In this document: piece by piece, positions 6,829 to 14,906 of the stretch
Layout: each line of letters starts with the position of its first letter
How positions within the stretch are numbered: position 1 is the stretch's first letter
DNA from: Planctomycetaceae bacterium
GTDB lineage: Bacteria > Planctomycetota > Planctomycetia > Pirellulales > Lacipirellulaceae
NCBI GenBank assembly: GCA_002713555.1
Contig: PATG01000010.1
Span: 4,882-19,882, forward strand
Direction of reading: 5' to 3'
DNA: 15,001 nt
Made by a program: the position numbers and the translations under genes
Notes under the pieces: generated by a model
Database searches by the model: none
Seen by the model: only the letters and a program-made list of their open reading frames with translations
What the model was told of the DNA's origin: nothing

Positions 6829-9800
6829 ATGAAAATGAGTAACAGCAAACACAGTAGCATCACAATGGTGATGATTTTTGTTATGAGCACACTGTTGATT
6901 GGATACACGCCACCCGTTGCACAAGGTGCATCAGTGGTCATTACTGATGCCGTACAAATTGTAGATGGCGGGGCAGTCAATGAGCGAATGGCTTCAATGA
7001 CAAGTGACAGCGAAGGAAATATCCACGTGGTGTGGAGCCGAAATACACAGCATCTCTACTACTCGATGCTCGATCCTCGTGCTGAAACACTGATTGATGT
7101 GACTCAAATCTCCAATGGTGGCGGCCACCGTGCCTGGCACCCTGATATTGATATCGATGGAGATGACCGAATTCACATCGTGTGGGCGAACAAAGCCAGT
7201 CAGCACGAAATCCTATACACGCTACTCGACCCTAGCTTGGATGATCAGGACGGCTCAACCGCAGACGATTCTACCATTTCAATCATCGATGATACTGAAG
7301 TTACTCGTCGACAACAAAATCGCGACTGGCCTGCAATTGCCGTGGACAGCCAGAACAATGCACACATCGTGTGGGAAGATTCCTACGATCGACACGACAA
7401 GTATTTCCAGCAACCACAAATTTACTACAAGTTCTTGGAAATCGACGAAGCCTCTCGAGAAGCAATTACTGCAATCGACAGCACACTTCTAACCCCAATC
7501 ATTGGTCACAAGGGCCATCCTGACATTGCAATCGATGCTGATGACCTTGTACAGATTGCATGGGACGACACACGAGGTGGAAAGGTAGAGATTGTATCTC
7601 CAATTGACACATCGGGTTCGATGTATTCTGAATGGGCAGACATGTGTGTGGTATTCTACGGTGGATCATGGTCTAACGGCGGAAGCTTCCAAGGAATCAA
7701 GCCCATGCTTCAGGAAGCGAACATCTCAGTCTTTGAAACACTGTATGCACTTGGTGGATTCTATCCAAGTGCTGCGACAAGTGGTGCATGCGCAAATCAA
7801 CCTCACCACGAGAATCCACGAGCCAACCATCTTGACATCGGCGATGACTCCGGCGGACTCATCAAGTTGCACTCAACCATCTACAACGGTGGTGCACAAA
7901 GTGGAGGGTACCAAGGTGAAGACTGGGGACCAGGCAGCACATGGGCTTGCTTGTCATGGGTCGATAACAACGGAAACGTTCCCGGAAACCCGCCTACCAC
8001 CCATGATCACAAGTGGAATCCAAACGCAACCAAGATTGTGATTCCAATCAGTGACGAAGGACCCAAGGGCGGCGATCCACCTCAACAATCCGATGACATT
8101 GCAAGCATCAATGAAGCACACGATGCGTGTGTGACCGCTGGTGTGATTCCTGTTGGTTTGTATGGTTCCTCATGGGGCGCAAACAATCAGGTAGCGAGCC
8201 ACATGCATGACCTGTCAGAATGTCCAAATGGTCAAGTGAATACAAACACACGAATTTGTCCCGGTTCAACCACTCGCAACACCGACGCAGGTGGCCAAGT
8301 GTATGCCTTCCCGGCATCTGGAAGCAACAACATGGACACTCTCGTTGAAGCCATGGTTTTCCTTGCTACGAACAACAGCCGTGAGATTTACATGACCGTC
8401 TTAGACCCTTACTCCAAGATTCAAAACCCAGCACCTGGTTGGACTTATGGCCAATCTGGAACTGATGAGTCGAACAACCGTTACACCGAAGATTTGGGTC
8501 CGAGCCAGGATGCCAACGGCTATGGCCATCTTGTGGTTGTTAACGATACTCGTATCACCTTGGATGACGCATTCAGCTTGCATCCTTCCCTTGCGATTGA
8601 CAACAGTGGAGATACCCACTTGACTTGGATGGATACCCGTGACTATGGTTTTGACAAGGATGACAACTACGAGGTATACTACACACGCCTGCGCCTCAAG
8701 GGTGCTGCAGAGTGGGACGGCGTCTCCGGTGGATTGCCAACTTACGGAATCAAGAAGATCGTAGATACTAGAATTTCATATGTAGAAGGGGCGAGTAATG
8801 TCAATCCGAATGATTACTATCGCGCATCATCATACATGCCACAAGTTCTTGCCGACAACCAGAACAACGTCCACATCTCGTGGCTTGAAAACTCGAACAC
8901 ATCCCAGGGCGAGTCAATCATGTACACTCGCCTCAACCATACCAACGATGTCGCAGACTGGCCCTTGAACAGCATTGCAGCTGCAGTACTGGACCCATGG
9001 GAGCGTGTCGATGTAACATCTTGGAACAGCGACAAATTAGGCCCGAACAGCGGTCGACAGGTCGAACTTTCACAACCACCTGCTTTTGCAAACGACATGG
9101 GTAGTGGTGCGCACATTGCGTGGTCTGACACCAATAAATGCAATGAAAATTCGAATAATGGTGCCTACACGTTATGTTACACCCATGTGCTGACAGGACA
9201 AGTTGATGTCGAATTGGCCGAAGATGAAACCTACTATCACGTGATAGAACCGGGTGAGCAAACCATCTACAATTTGACAGTGAATAACTCGACACCAGGG
9301 CCGATTGATCTGGTAGCGGACACTTTCTCAGTCAACCTCTCGGGTGTACCAGTCAACTGGACCGCGAACTTGTTCTTCGCTGACAATCACACTGCGATTT
9401 TCCCAGAGACACCAATCTTCCTGCTCGGTGGCGAATCAGTACGCGTGTATCTGCGTGTCCGAGCACCATCGATTTATCAGGCAAATGAGGATGAATTGGC
9501 AGCGATTTATGTCTCCGCAGTGTCCTACAAAGATCCAGCGATTCGTAGTGACAGATTGACACTCACGATGATGGATGTTGTCCACGGTATTGAATTAGAA
9601 ACCAGCCATTACCAATCTGACGTAGAGCAGGGTGAGACTGCGATTTTCTCAATCACTATCACCAATACGGGCAACGTGTTTGACTCCTTCGCCTTCTATG
9701 ACCCGACAACATTGCAAGGCCAACAAGAGTGGCTGTTGCCTTGGGGGTGGCAAATTAACTTCCCATTGATGGTTAGTTTGGATCCGGGACAATCTGTGAC

Positions 9801-11853
9801 CAAGAACTTGGAAATCTCCGTTCCAACGACGCAAGACCCGGGTACATTTGCCTTGTATCTCAAAGGATGGTCTATGGGCGAACCAATCAAGAGTTTAGAC
9901 AAAGGAACGTATGACGTCCTTGAGTTGTGGGTGAATGTCAGTATTCGTTCGACAGGCAACATCGTGTTCGATATTTATCGAACTTCTGAAGTTGTCCACC
10001 CAGGTGATTGTCACACCTATACAATCGATGTCATCAAGCGATTCGCACCCGGCTATCTGATTTTCACTACACCCGGCGCACCTGATGCTAAGCCTGAAGG
10101 CATGCCATTGAACGAATGGCGCTACGATCATTGGACAGTTGATCTTGACTTCAGTAACGCACCCGGTGGAAATGACGGTGAAATGAGTAAAGCAAGACAT
10201 TGGTCTCAAACCGACTTCCCTTACGAGGTCGGTGTCATCGTATGTGCACCCACAAACGCAAGTGCTGGATTGGGGCCTGCAATCACGGTCAAGGCACACC
10301 TTCAGGGGGCATCCCGGGTCTCAGACGCCACCATCCTTTCAACCAATGTTGAACATGTCTACGACTTGGAGATGACCGCCCCAGATACTGCTTACAGTGT
10401 CGACCCTGGGCAACAACTCGTGATTCCAATTACAACCACAAACGATGGAAACGGTCCTGATCGCTACGACTTACGCACCGCATCAATTACAGACAGCAAC
10501 GGAACACAACTTCTGTGGAACATCGAAATCCCGCGTGCGACATTGTCCGAACTTGAGCGCAATGAAGAAGAAACCGTCGATGTGAAGATCAACGTCCCCG
10601 GCCAAATCGTAGCTGGTAATTACCAAGTTGTGTTGAAGGCCTTCAGTGAGGAATACTACGATGGAACCGATGAACGCGATGCGATGCTCTTTGACATCAC
10701 AGTCAACCAATTCCACGATATGCAGATTTGGATTGACGAAACAGTAGAGAGTCAAATCAAGACCACTGCACCCGGTCGTACAGTGCGATATTTGCTCAAT
10801 GTCACCAACAATGGAAACGTTCCTGATGTGCCCACACTACACAACCACACCAAGATTGGAAACGATTGGAATGAGGAACCAACCATGGGCTCATTGGATA
10901 GTTGGCTGGTTGAGTTTGCCATGGTCGAAGATTTTGATACTGAACTCCCTCGTGAAATTCCCTGCACTATCCTAGCACCTGGCGAATCAGCCCCACTCTA
11001 TGGTTGCGCAAAGCATGCAGATGGTACCACGAGTCTAGCAGAAATGGCAGCGTACACCACCGTTCAAGTGGTGGTCATCGTAGATATCAGTCCGATTGCC
11101 ACCCTCGCCAACCGAGAAATCGGAATCAAGGTCATGTCAAACTACGGCTCTTCTCCTGATGGGGATACCGACGAGACACCATCCTGGGCAGATAGCTGCA
11201 CTATTGATAGCGACAATGACGGAGTTCTAGACAACGTATATCCTTGTGATACAAACGAACAAGTGTTGAGAATTCGCCTGCGTGCACCAGATCTAGAAAT
11301 CACCAACTATCAAATTGATTCGAACAATCGTGATGCACCCGTTGGCGACATGATCCCAGTTGTTGTGGAGATTGCCAATACTGGCAATGTACACGCGACC
11401 GACATCAACATCGTCCTTTGCGAAGATGAAACCGAAGACAATCTCCGGAAAAACATCTGCTCAGAAGAAAATATCGCTTACCGACAGGTCATCGGCGCCA
11501 TCATGCCACCGGATGACAGTGGCAGTTCGGAGCCGGTGAAAATCACCTTGCTTTACCCTGTTACAGCCGGTAATCACGACGTACAGGTCATCGTAGATCC
11601 AGGTAACCTCATCATCGAGGCCAACGAGAACAACAATCGCAAGAATATTGGCGAATTGTCGAGTGAAAATGGTTGGCTAGACGTCGCTTTCGAAGTCGCA
11701 GGCGAATGGTCGGTACCGACGATGATTTTGCTACTGACAATCGCCCTGATGGCGGTTGCTGGAATGGTGATGATTGCTCGTCGAAGAGAAGCATTGGACA
11801 AGGTTGCAGCCCAATCCAGTATGTTGTCTATTGACGATGAACTGAGATTCTGA
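6829..11853 (+). CDS. Giant surface protein: 7-bladed propeller with inserted VWA, Ig-like repeats, CARDB, C-terminal membrane anchor
   Basis: This 1674-aa protein is exported and anchored. A signal peptide (hydrophobic ITMVMIFVMSTLLIGY, likely cut near VAQG-A, about residue 34-35) leads into seven repeats of the type D..(N/G)xxHIxW....(I/L)YYxxLDP. Their HIxW cores begin near residues 64, 114, 177, 240, 595, 680 and 760, indicating a seven-bladed beta-propeller. Between the halves of repeat 4 lies a von Willebrand A domain (about 255-515) with MIDAS motif DTSGSM (D260) and a later acidic loop SDEGP (D409), plus six cysteines. From about 793 come Ig-like NEW3-type beta-sandwich repeats (starts near 793, 919, 1043, 1176, 1296), with phrases such as TNTGN and NNGN. 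A short DSDNDGVLDN calcium-type loop follows near 1463, then a CARDB-like domain (about 1486-1615) and a single membrane span (about 1629-1649) with a short basic cytoplasmic end. It is probably an adhesion or envelope-layer protein. The ATG at 6829 gives a complete signal peptide; a second ATG at 6835 would also serve. Confidence 0.88.
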   Translation: MKMSNSKHSSITMVMIFVMSTLLIGYTPPVAQGASVVITDAVQIVDGGAVNERMASMTSDSEGNIHVVWSRNTQHLYYSMLDPRAETLIDVTQISNGGGHRAWHPDIDIDGDDRIHIVWANKASQHEILYTLLDPSLDDQDGSTADDSTISIIDDTEVTRRQQNRDWPAIAVDSQNNAHIVWEDSYDRHDKYFQQPQIYYKFLEIDEASREAITAIDSTLLTPIIGHKGHPDIAIDADDLVQIAWDDTRGGKVEIVSPIDTSGSMYSEWADMCVVFYGGSWSNGGSFQGIKPMLQEANISVFETLYALGGFYPSAATSGACANQPHHENPRANHLDIGDDSGGLIKLHSTIYNGGAQSGGYQGEDWGPGSTWACLSWVDNNGNVPGNPPTTHDHKWNPNATKIVIPISDEGPKGGDPPQQSDDIASINEAHDACVTAGVIPVGLYGSSWGANNQVASHMHDLSECPNGQVNTNTRICPGSTTRNTDAGGQVYAFPASGSNNMDTLVEAMVFLATNNSREIYMTVLDPYSKIQNPAPGWTYGQSGTDESNNRYTEDLGPSQDANGYGHLVVVNDTRITLDDAFSLHPSLAIDNSGDTHLTWMDTRDYGFDKDDNYEVYYTRLRLKGAAEWDGVSGGLPTYGIKKIVDTRISYVEGASNVNPNDYYRASSYMPQVLADNQNNVHISWLENSNTSQGESIMYTRLNHTNDVADWPLNSIAAAVLDPWERVDVTSWNSDKLGPNSGRQVELSQPPAFANDMGSGAHIAWSDTNKCNENSNNGAYTLCYTHVLTGQVDVELAEDETYYHVIEPGEQTIYNLTVNNSTPGPIDLVADTFSVNLSGVPVNWTANLFFADNHTAIFPETPIFLLGGESVRVYLRVRAPSIYQANEDELAAIYVSAVSYKDPAIRSDRLTLTMMDVVHGIELETSHYQSDVEQGETAIFSITITNTGNVFDSFAFYDPTTLQGQQEWLLPWGWQINFPLMVSLDPGQSVTKNLEISVPTTQDPGTFALYLKGWSMGEPIKSLDKGTYDVLELWVNVSIRSTGNIVFDIYRTSEVVHPGDCHTYTIDVIKRFAPGYLIFTTPGAPDAKPEGMPLNEWRYDHWTVDLDFSNAPGGNDGEMSKARHWSQTDFPYEVGVIVCAPTNASAGLGPAITVKAHLQGASRVSDATILSTNVEHVYDLEMTAPDTAYSVDPGQQLVIPITTTNDGNGPDRYDLRTASITDSNGTQLLWNIEIPRATLSELERNEEETVDVKINVPGQIVAGNYQVVLKAFSEEYYDGTDERDAMLFDITVNQFHDMQIWIDETVESQIKTTAPGRTVRYLLNVTNNGNVPDVPTLHNHTKIGNDWNEEPTMGSLDSWLVEFAMVEDFDTELPREIPCTILAPGESAPLYGCAKHADGTTSLAEMAAYTTVQVVVIVDISPIATLANREIGIKVMSNYGSSPDGDTDETPSWADSCTIDSDNDGVLDNVYPCDTNEQVLRIRLRAPDLEITNYQIDSNNRDAPVGDMIPVVVEIANTGNVHATDINIVLCEDETEDNLRKNICSEENIAYRQVIGAIMPPDDSGSSEPVKITLLYPVTAGNHDVQVIVDPGNLIIEANENNNRKNIGELSSENGWLDVAFEVAGEWSVPTMILLLTIALMAVAGMVMIARRREALDKVAAQSSMLSIDDELRF

Positions 11854-11859
11854 TTGAAT

Positions 11860-12612
11860 TTACTTCGGATCTGCCTTGGCCAACCACCAAGGCAGCAATC
11901 GGTCATCAGTGGTAGCAATGATGGTCCCTGTTTCGGCACCGATTTGGCGCATCATCACTCCACGCAGTGTATCCATCATTTCCTCAGCACGCTGAGGTTG
12001 AATCTGCATCCCTGCACAGAACTGATCTAAATCAACAGGTCTTCGCGGTGCTTCGAGTAGAACATGTGCCAACTGCCGTTCTTCGTATACGTCAAACGTA
12101 TCGTCAACAACTCTGCTCGCCTTTTGTTTAATTTGCTGGTGTAATGCAATCAATGCGTCACGCTCTGCGTCCAACCGGTCTAATTCGTCATTCAACTCAG
12201 ATAACATTGTCAGCGCCTCTGCCATCGGTAACCTACGACGAGTTCCGACACGTTCTGCAACACTCAACACATCTTCGGGCAGTCGACTAGAGAGTCGAGT
12301 GGGCCCTCCTTGCGGCAACTGTCTGTGCTCAGCCCGAAACAAATCTGGACCAAGGTCAAGTCGAAGGGAGAACGATTGGGTAACTGCATAGATTCTCTTG
12401 GGCGGGCCACCTTTTTCACTTGGAACTTTTTCACTTACGACAAATCCAGCATCTTCGAGAACCTTCAGGTGTTTCATAATGGCTTGTTGTGAAACTCCGA
12501 GTAATTCCGCCAATTGTAAGGGGTAGTGCGCTTCACGTACAAGATGCTCCAAAATGGACCGTCGTGTACGGTTTTCTAGAATCGAAAGCGCGGTGTCGAA
12601 ATCAGTGACCAC
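11860..12612 (-). CDS. ArsR-type winged-helix transcriptional regulator
   Basis: This 250-aa DNA-binding protein carries an N-terminal winged helix-turn-helix (about residues 7-80). Helices run through LSILENRTRRSILEHL and YPLQLAELLGVSQQAIMKHLKVLEDAGFV, with a wing at SEKGGPPKRIYAVT. The following SFSLRLDLGPDLF and the long charged helix (about 130-170, ELNDELDRLDAERDAL) match the extended ArsR-like regulators common in Euryarchaeota. A further small C-terminal domain contains the phrase LAHVLLEAPRRPVDLDQF and may be a second helix-turn-helix or dimer unit. No metal-binding Cys cluster is present, so metal sensing is unlikely. The start is GTG at 12612. It follows the membrane-protein gene by 52 bases on the same strand, and its stop is 6 bases from the convergent surface-protein gene. 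Confidence 0.9.
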   Translation of the reverse strand: MVTDFDTALSILENRTRRSILEHLVREAHYPLQLAELLGVSQQAIMKHLKVLEDAGFVVSEKVPSEKGGPPKRIYAVTQSFSLRLDLGPDLFRAEHRQLPQGGPTRLSSRLPEDVLSVAERVGTRRRLPMAEALTMLSELNDELDRLDAERDALIALHQQIKQKASRVVDDTFDVYEERQLAHVLLEAPRRPVDLDQFCAGMQIQPQRAEEMMDTLRGVMMRQIGAETGTIIATTDDRLLPWWLAKADPK

Positions 12613-12620
12613 TTCTCAAC

Positions 12621-12641
12621 CCGATGTTCACTAGTCATCGG
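12621..12641 (-). promoter_or_regulatory. Inverted repeat upstream of the regulator gene
   Basis: CCGATG (12621-12626) and CATCGG (12636-12641) are perfect reverse complements around a 9-base spacer, placed 9-29 bases upstream of the GTG at 12612. On the minus strand, positions 12630-12622 read TGAACATCG, a 9-base word also found in the divergent promoter region (13549-13557, plus strand). It could be a binding site of the downstream ArsR-type regulator or an mRNA hairpin between the two genes. The function is inferred. Confidence 0.35.
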
Positions 12642-12664
12642 ACTCCTATGAATGCTCGTCTGGA

Positions 12665-13510
12665 TTACCCTTCATCCCATGATTTCCAGCCCTTTTGGGA
12701 CTCAACGACCTCATCTCCGGTCGTTTCAGGGACCGTTTCTTCGACGGATTCGATTTCATCAATCACTCTTGAATGCTCACCATTCCGATCCGGACGGTCT
12801 GCAAATGGTGCGGGCACTTGTTCCTCCAATGGCTCACTGATACTGAGATTTAGCACCTCATTGCCGTGAACACTTCTCCAGATCTCATCCGTCGTCGGAA
12901 CACGTTGTTGCATTCCACCATCAGCGGGTGCAATAGGGACGAGCATACCATCGGCTGTTTGCATTACCAAGTCGGCCTTACCGACATTCTTCCTTCCATT
13001 TCTCCAAAGGATGAAGGCAAGTGGGATCAAGCCACTACCACAGAAGATCCCACAACAACTTGCATAGGTGATCCAAACGATGTTACTTTCCACATCAAAG
13101 ATATCCACGACCCACAATGTTTCACCCTCTAGGGCCGAATTTTCAATACTATGGAGCCCATTTTCATCCGGGATAAATGAGCCCACAACATAGTACAACT
13201 CACCCCCTTCCCCCGGACGATCACTTTCGAACCAACCGGGCTCACCAATCGTGACATCGGTTTGAGTTGCCTCTTCGGTAATCGTGCAATTGTGAGCCCC
13301 ATTTGTCAATCGGAACAGCAGGTACGAACTGTCCTTGCTCAGATTGATTTGTCCACTCTCGCCCCCTTCGAGCGCGAGTACACTATTGAGACTCGGGTCG
13401 GTTGTTGCCTCTAAATCATCGGCAAATGAAACCAGTGCAGCAATCGATAAACCGAGAATAATCGCGCCCGCAATCGCGAGCTTCTTCGGCAATCTCGAGG
13501 CTGACTCCAC
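12665..13510 (-). CDS. Two-span membrane protein of unknown function
   Basis: I do not recognise the family. The 281-aa protein has a basic start and a first membrane span (about residues 11-29, LAIAGAIILGLSIAALVSF), then an extracytoplasmic beta-rich domain of about 110 residues (QINLSKDSSYLLFRLTNGAHNC...). A second span with three cysteines follows (about 144-168, SCCGIFCGSGLIPLAFILW), then an acidic cytoplasmic tail of about 110 residues rich in Glu and Pro and ending GWKSWDEG. The start is GTG at 13510, preceded on the minus strand by AGGGAGGAG (13520-13512), a strong but closely spaced ribosome-binding site. No in-frame ATG is available nearby. It lies directly upstream of the ArsR-type regulator and probably shares its transcript. 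A sensor or accessory role is inferred from position only. Confidence 0.82.
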   Translation of the reverse strand: MESASRLPKKLAIAGAIILGLSIAALVSFADDLEATTDPSLNSVLALEGGESGQINLSKDSSYLLFRLTNGAHNCTITEEATQTDVTIGEPGWFESDRPGEGGELYYVVGSFIPDENGLHSIENSALEGETLWVVDIFDVESNIVWITYASCCGIFCGSGLIPLAFILWRNGRKNVGKADLVMQTADGMLVPIAPADGGMQQRVPTTDEIWRSVHGNEVLNLSISEPLEEQVPAPFADRPDRNGEHSRVIDEIESVEETVPETTGDEVVESQKGWKSWDEG

Positions 13511-13551
13511 ACTCCTCCCTCAGGGCCAACGTTCAATTGAGTTGTGCCTGA

Positions 13552-13565
13552 ACATCGTGCGATGT
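13552..13565. promoter_or_regulatory. Palindromic candidate operator in the divergent promoter region
   Basis: ACATCG (13552-13557) and CGATGT (13560-13565) form a perfect 6-2-6 inverted repeat. It lies directly downstream of the minus-strand TATA-like box and before the expected transcript start, the usual place for an archaeal repressor site. The overlapping word TGAACATCG (13549-13557) recurs before the regulator gene. Autoregulation by the ArsR-type protein of the same operon is the natural inference. Confidence 0.4.
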
Positions 13566-13566
13566 C

Positions 13567-13576
13567 GAATAATATC
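13567..13576 (-). promoter_or_regulatory. TATA-like box for the membrane protein/regulator operon
   Basis: The minus strand reads GATATTATTC (13576 to 13567). With the archaeal spacing of about 26 bases, transcription would start near 13546, giving a leader of about 35 bases that contains the AGGGAGGAG ribosome-binding site before the GTG at 13510. Confidence 0.4.
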
Positions 13577-13593
13577 TCGTAGAATCAAATCCG

Positions 13594-13601
13594 TTAAATT
13601 A
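13594..13601 (+). promoter_or_regulatory. TATA-like box for the zinc-ribbon gene
   Basis: TTAAATTA is centred about 30 bases before the ATG at 13628. Normal archaeal spacing puts the transcript start near 13624, so the mRNA would be almost leaderless. This fits the lack of any ribosome-binding sequence before that ATG. Confidence 0.4.
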
Positions 13602-13627
13602 GTAATAGAAGCCCATAATCGCTGTTT

Positions 13628-14185
13628 ATGCCTAAATGTAGCCATTGCGGAATTTCGGTCAACGTTTTCCCGACTTACCACGTGGTCCAAGACGAAAACG
13701 CGAAGGTTCACCATTCCCACTTTATCTCAAAAGATCAGATGAATCAGATTAAAACTCGATACAAAAATGCAATTGCAGAGTGGAGGTTTTTTGACGATTT
13801 GGCAAAACACCCCCGCCGAAAATATAGTCGTGAAATCAAAGCATCGATGAAAGAGTTTGATTGGACGTTGGAACCATTTGAGGGCAAAACAGCTTACCCA
13901 TTGACGCATGAATGGTGTCCGCATTGTGGTACTGTACTACGCATGTTCTACGAGGGCTACGAAGAAGAGGCCAAGAAAATCGAGAAATCAGTGTTGGCGA
14001 ACGCCAAGAAGACGGATCAATTGGAACAAGAAGTCCAGCGCTTGACTCGGAAACTAGAGAAACTCAAAGTAGATGATAAGAAGGCTCGAGAAAAGGCCAA
14101 GAAGAAGAAACTCAAAGACCAGACGGAAGCCGAAATTGCTGAACTGCAGAAGCGTTTAGATGCACTCAAGCAAGAAGAAGAATGA
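13628..14185 (+). CDS. Split zinc-ribbon protein with C-terminal coiled coil
   Basis: This 185-aa soluble protein has two CxxC knuckles separated by about 90 residues: CSHC (C4, C7) and CPHC (C97, C100). Together they would bind one zinc in a split zinc-ribbon. Between them is a helical region with HHSHFISKDQMNQIKTRY and WRFFDDLAKHPRRKYSREI. From about residue 112 to the end the sequence is a continuous charged heptad-like helix (DQLEQEVQRLTRKLEKL, then a Lys-rich stretch and AEIAELQKRLDALKQEEE), a probable dimerising coiled coil. I do not recognise a named family; a scaffold or nucleic-acid-binding role is possible but unproven. The ATG at 13628 has no ribosome-binding site and a TATA-like box close upstream. 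The next gene on the strand starts 30 bases after its stop. Confidence 0.85.
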   Translation: MPKCSHCGISVNVFPTYHVVQDENAKVHHSHFISKDQMNQIKTRYKNAIAEWRFFDDLAKHPRRKYSREIKASMKEFDWTLEPFEGKTAYPLTHEWCPHCGTVLRMFYEGYEEEAKKIEKSVLANAKKTDQLEQEVQRLTRKLEKLKVDDKKAREKAKKKKLKDQTEAEIAELQKRLDALKQEEE

Positions 14186-14215
14186 TGCTAGATTTTCGTA
14201 TGGAGAAGTGATACA

Positions 14216-14863
14216 ATGTCCGAGAACACCAACCCATTTGATCGCGCACTTCGCCGCGGCCAGGATGACAGAAAAGAGGTAGGCAAATGGGTCAATGATG
14301 CTAGAGACAAAATAGTCAAGATGTGGGCAGCCGAATTTGTCCGTATTTACCAAGATACTATTGAACGAGCAATTCTCACAGAAAGCACGCGAGGAAACGA
14401 AAAGGCGTCCGTTGATCTGGTAGCAATAAAGAGTCCTAAACCTCATTTGGATAAACACATTCAATCCAAATGGAAATCGATTGATCCTAAAGCCAAGGGT
14501 GAACTCACTTGGCCTCCAGACGATTGGAAATCCTCCTCCACCCAATCAAGGACTCCGCTCCGTCGAGAGATGTTCACCATCAAGCACAAAATTAATGGCA
14601 TCTTCCTCCAAACAGAAGTAACCCTGAGGATGTTATTAGAAGCAGTCGAACAGTCCTTCTACGGTCAAGTATCCTGCTCTTTTGAACTCCAAAGAGATTC
14701 ACGCTTACCATCGCGATTCCACCTCAGATGGGATGAAAAACAAAAAGAAGAAGAGGAAGAAGAGGAAGAGAGGAAGAAGAGGAAGAAGAGGAAGAAGAGG
14801 AATACGAAGAAGAATGGTAAGAAAAACTCCAAGGAACAACGCAAGCACCCCCTAAATTCCTGA
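14216..14863 (+). CDS. Hypothetical protein with repeat-encoded charged tail, probably frameshifted
   Basis: I do not recognise the family. Residues 1-175 look like a folded, mainly helical cytoplasmic domain (KEVGKWVNDARDKIVKMWAAEFVRIYQDTIERAI; later GIFLQTEVTLRMLLEAVEQSF), ending in a strand-like FELQRDSRLPSRFHLRWDEK. The tail from residue 178 is encoded by six copies of a GAAGAAGAG-type unit (14747-14799). The third copy lacks one base (14765-14772), so the frame turns from poly-Glu to RKKRKKRKKR and runs on to a stop at 14861-14863. In the frame that the intact repeat would keep, the tail is Glu-rich and ends YEEEW with a TAA at 14818-14820, for about 201 aa. The acidic form is probably ancestral. 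The start at 14216 is supported by GGAG at 14202-14205. It probably shares a transcript with the zinc-ribbon gene. Confidence 0.78.
   Translation: MSENTNPFDRALRRGQDDRKEVGKWVNDARDKIVKMWAAEFVRIYQDTIERAILTESTRGNEKASVDLVAIKSPKPHLDKHIQSKWKSIDPKAKGELTWPPDDWKSSSTQSRTPLRREMFTIKHKINGIFLQTEVTLRMLLEAVEQSFYGQVSCSFELQRDSRLPSRFHLRWDEKQKEEEEEEEERKKRKKRKKRNTKKNGKKNSKEQRKHPLNS
14747..14799 (+). repeat. 9-base purine tandem repeat (GAAGAAGAG), one unit short by a base
   Basis: Units lie at 14747-14755, 14756-14764, 14765-14772 (8 bases, GAAGAGAG), 14773-14781, 14782-14790 and 14791-14799, all on the coding strand of the preceding gene. Every full unit encodes Glu-Glu-Glu in its proper frame. The short unit shifts everything after it. 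Such a tract is prone to replication slippage and also to sequencing or assembly error. Confidence 0.9.
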
Positions 14864-14906
14864 CAGTAGGGGGAGTTAATCCAACCCATTCTCTCGCTTT
14901 TCTAAA

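Noticed and set aside
7592..8041. A long overlapping open frame inside the VWA-coding region on the same strand
   Set aside because: The surface-protein frame is continuous here with a clear VWA motif. The alternative frame gives a protein without domains and is a by-product of codon bias.
9895..10299. A 134-codon antisense open frame under the Ig-like repeats
   Set aside because: The translation is Cys-rich and lacks motifs, has no promoter or ribosome-binding site, and lies wholly within a well-supported gene.
11860..12612. A metal-sensing ArsR/SmtB repressor
   Set aside because: The helix-turn-helix fits the superfamily, but the ELCVCDL-type metal site is absent and the protein is about twice the length of SmtB-type regulators.
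14665..14889. An antisense frame with long Phe/Leu and Ser runs that looks like membrane segments
   Set aside because: These runs are the reverse complement of the GAAGAAGAG repeat; the apparent hydrophobic segments are an artefact of low complexity.
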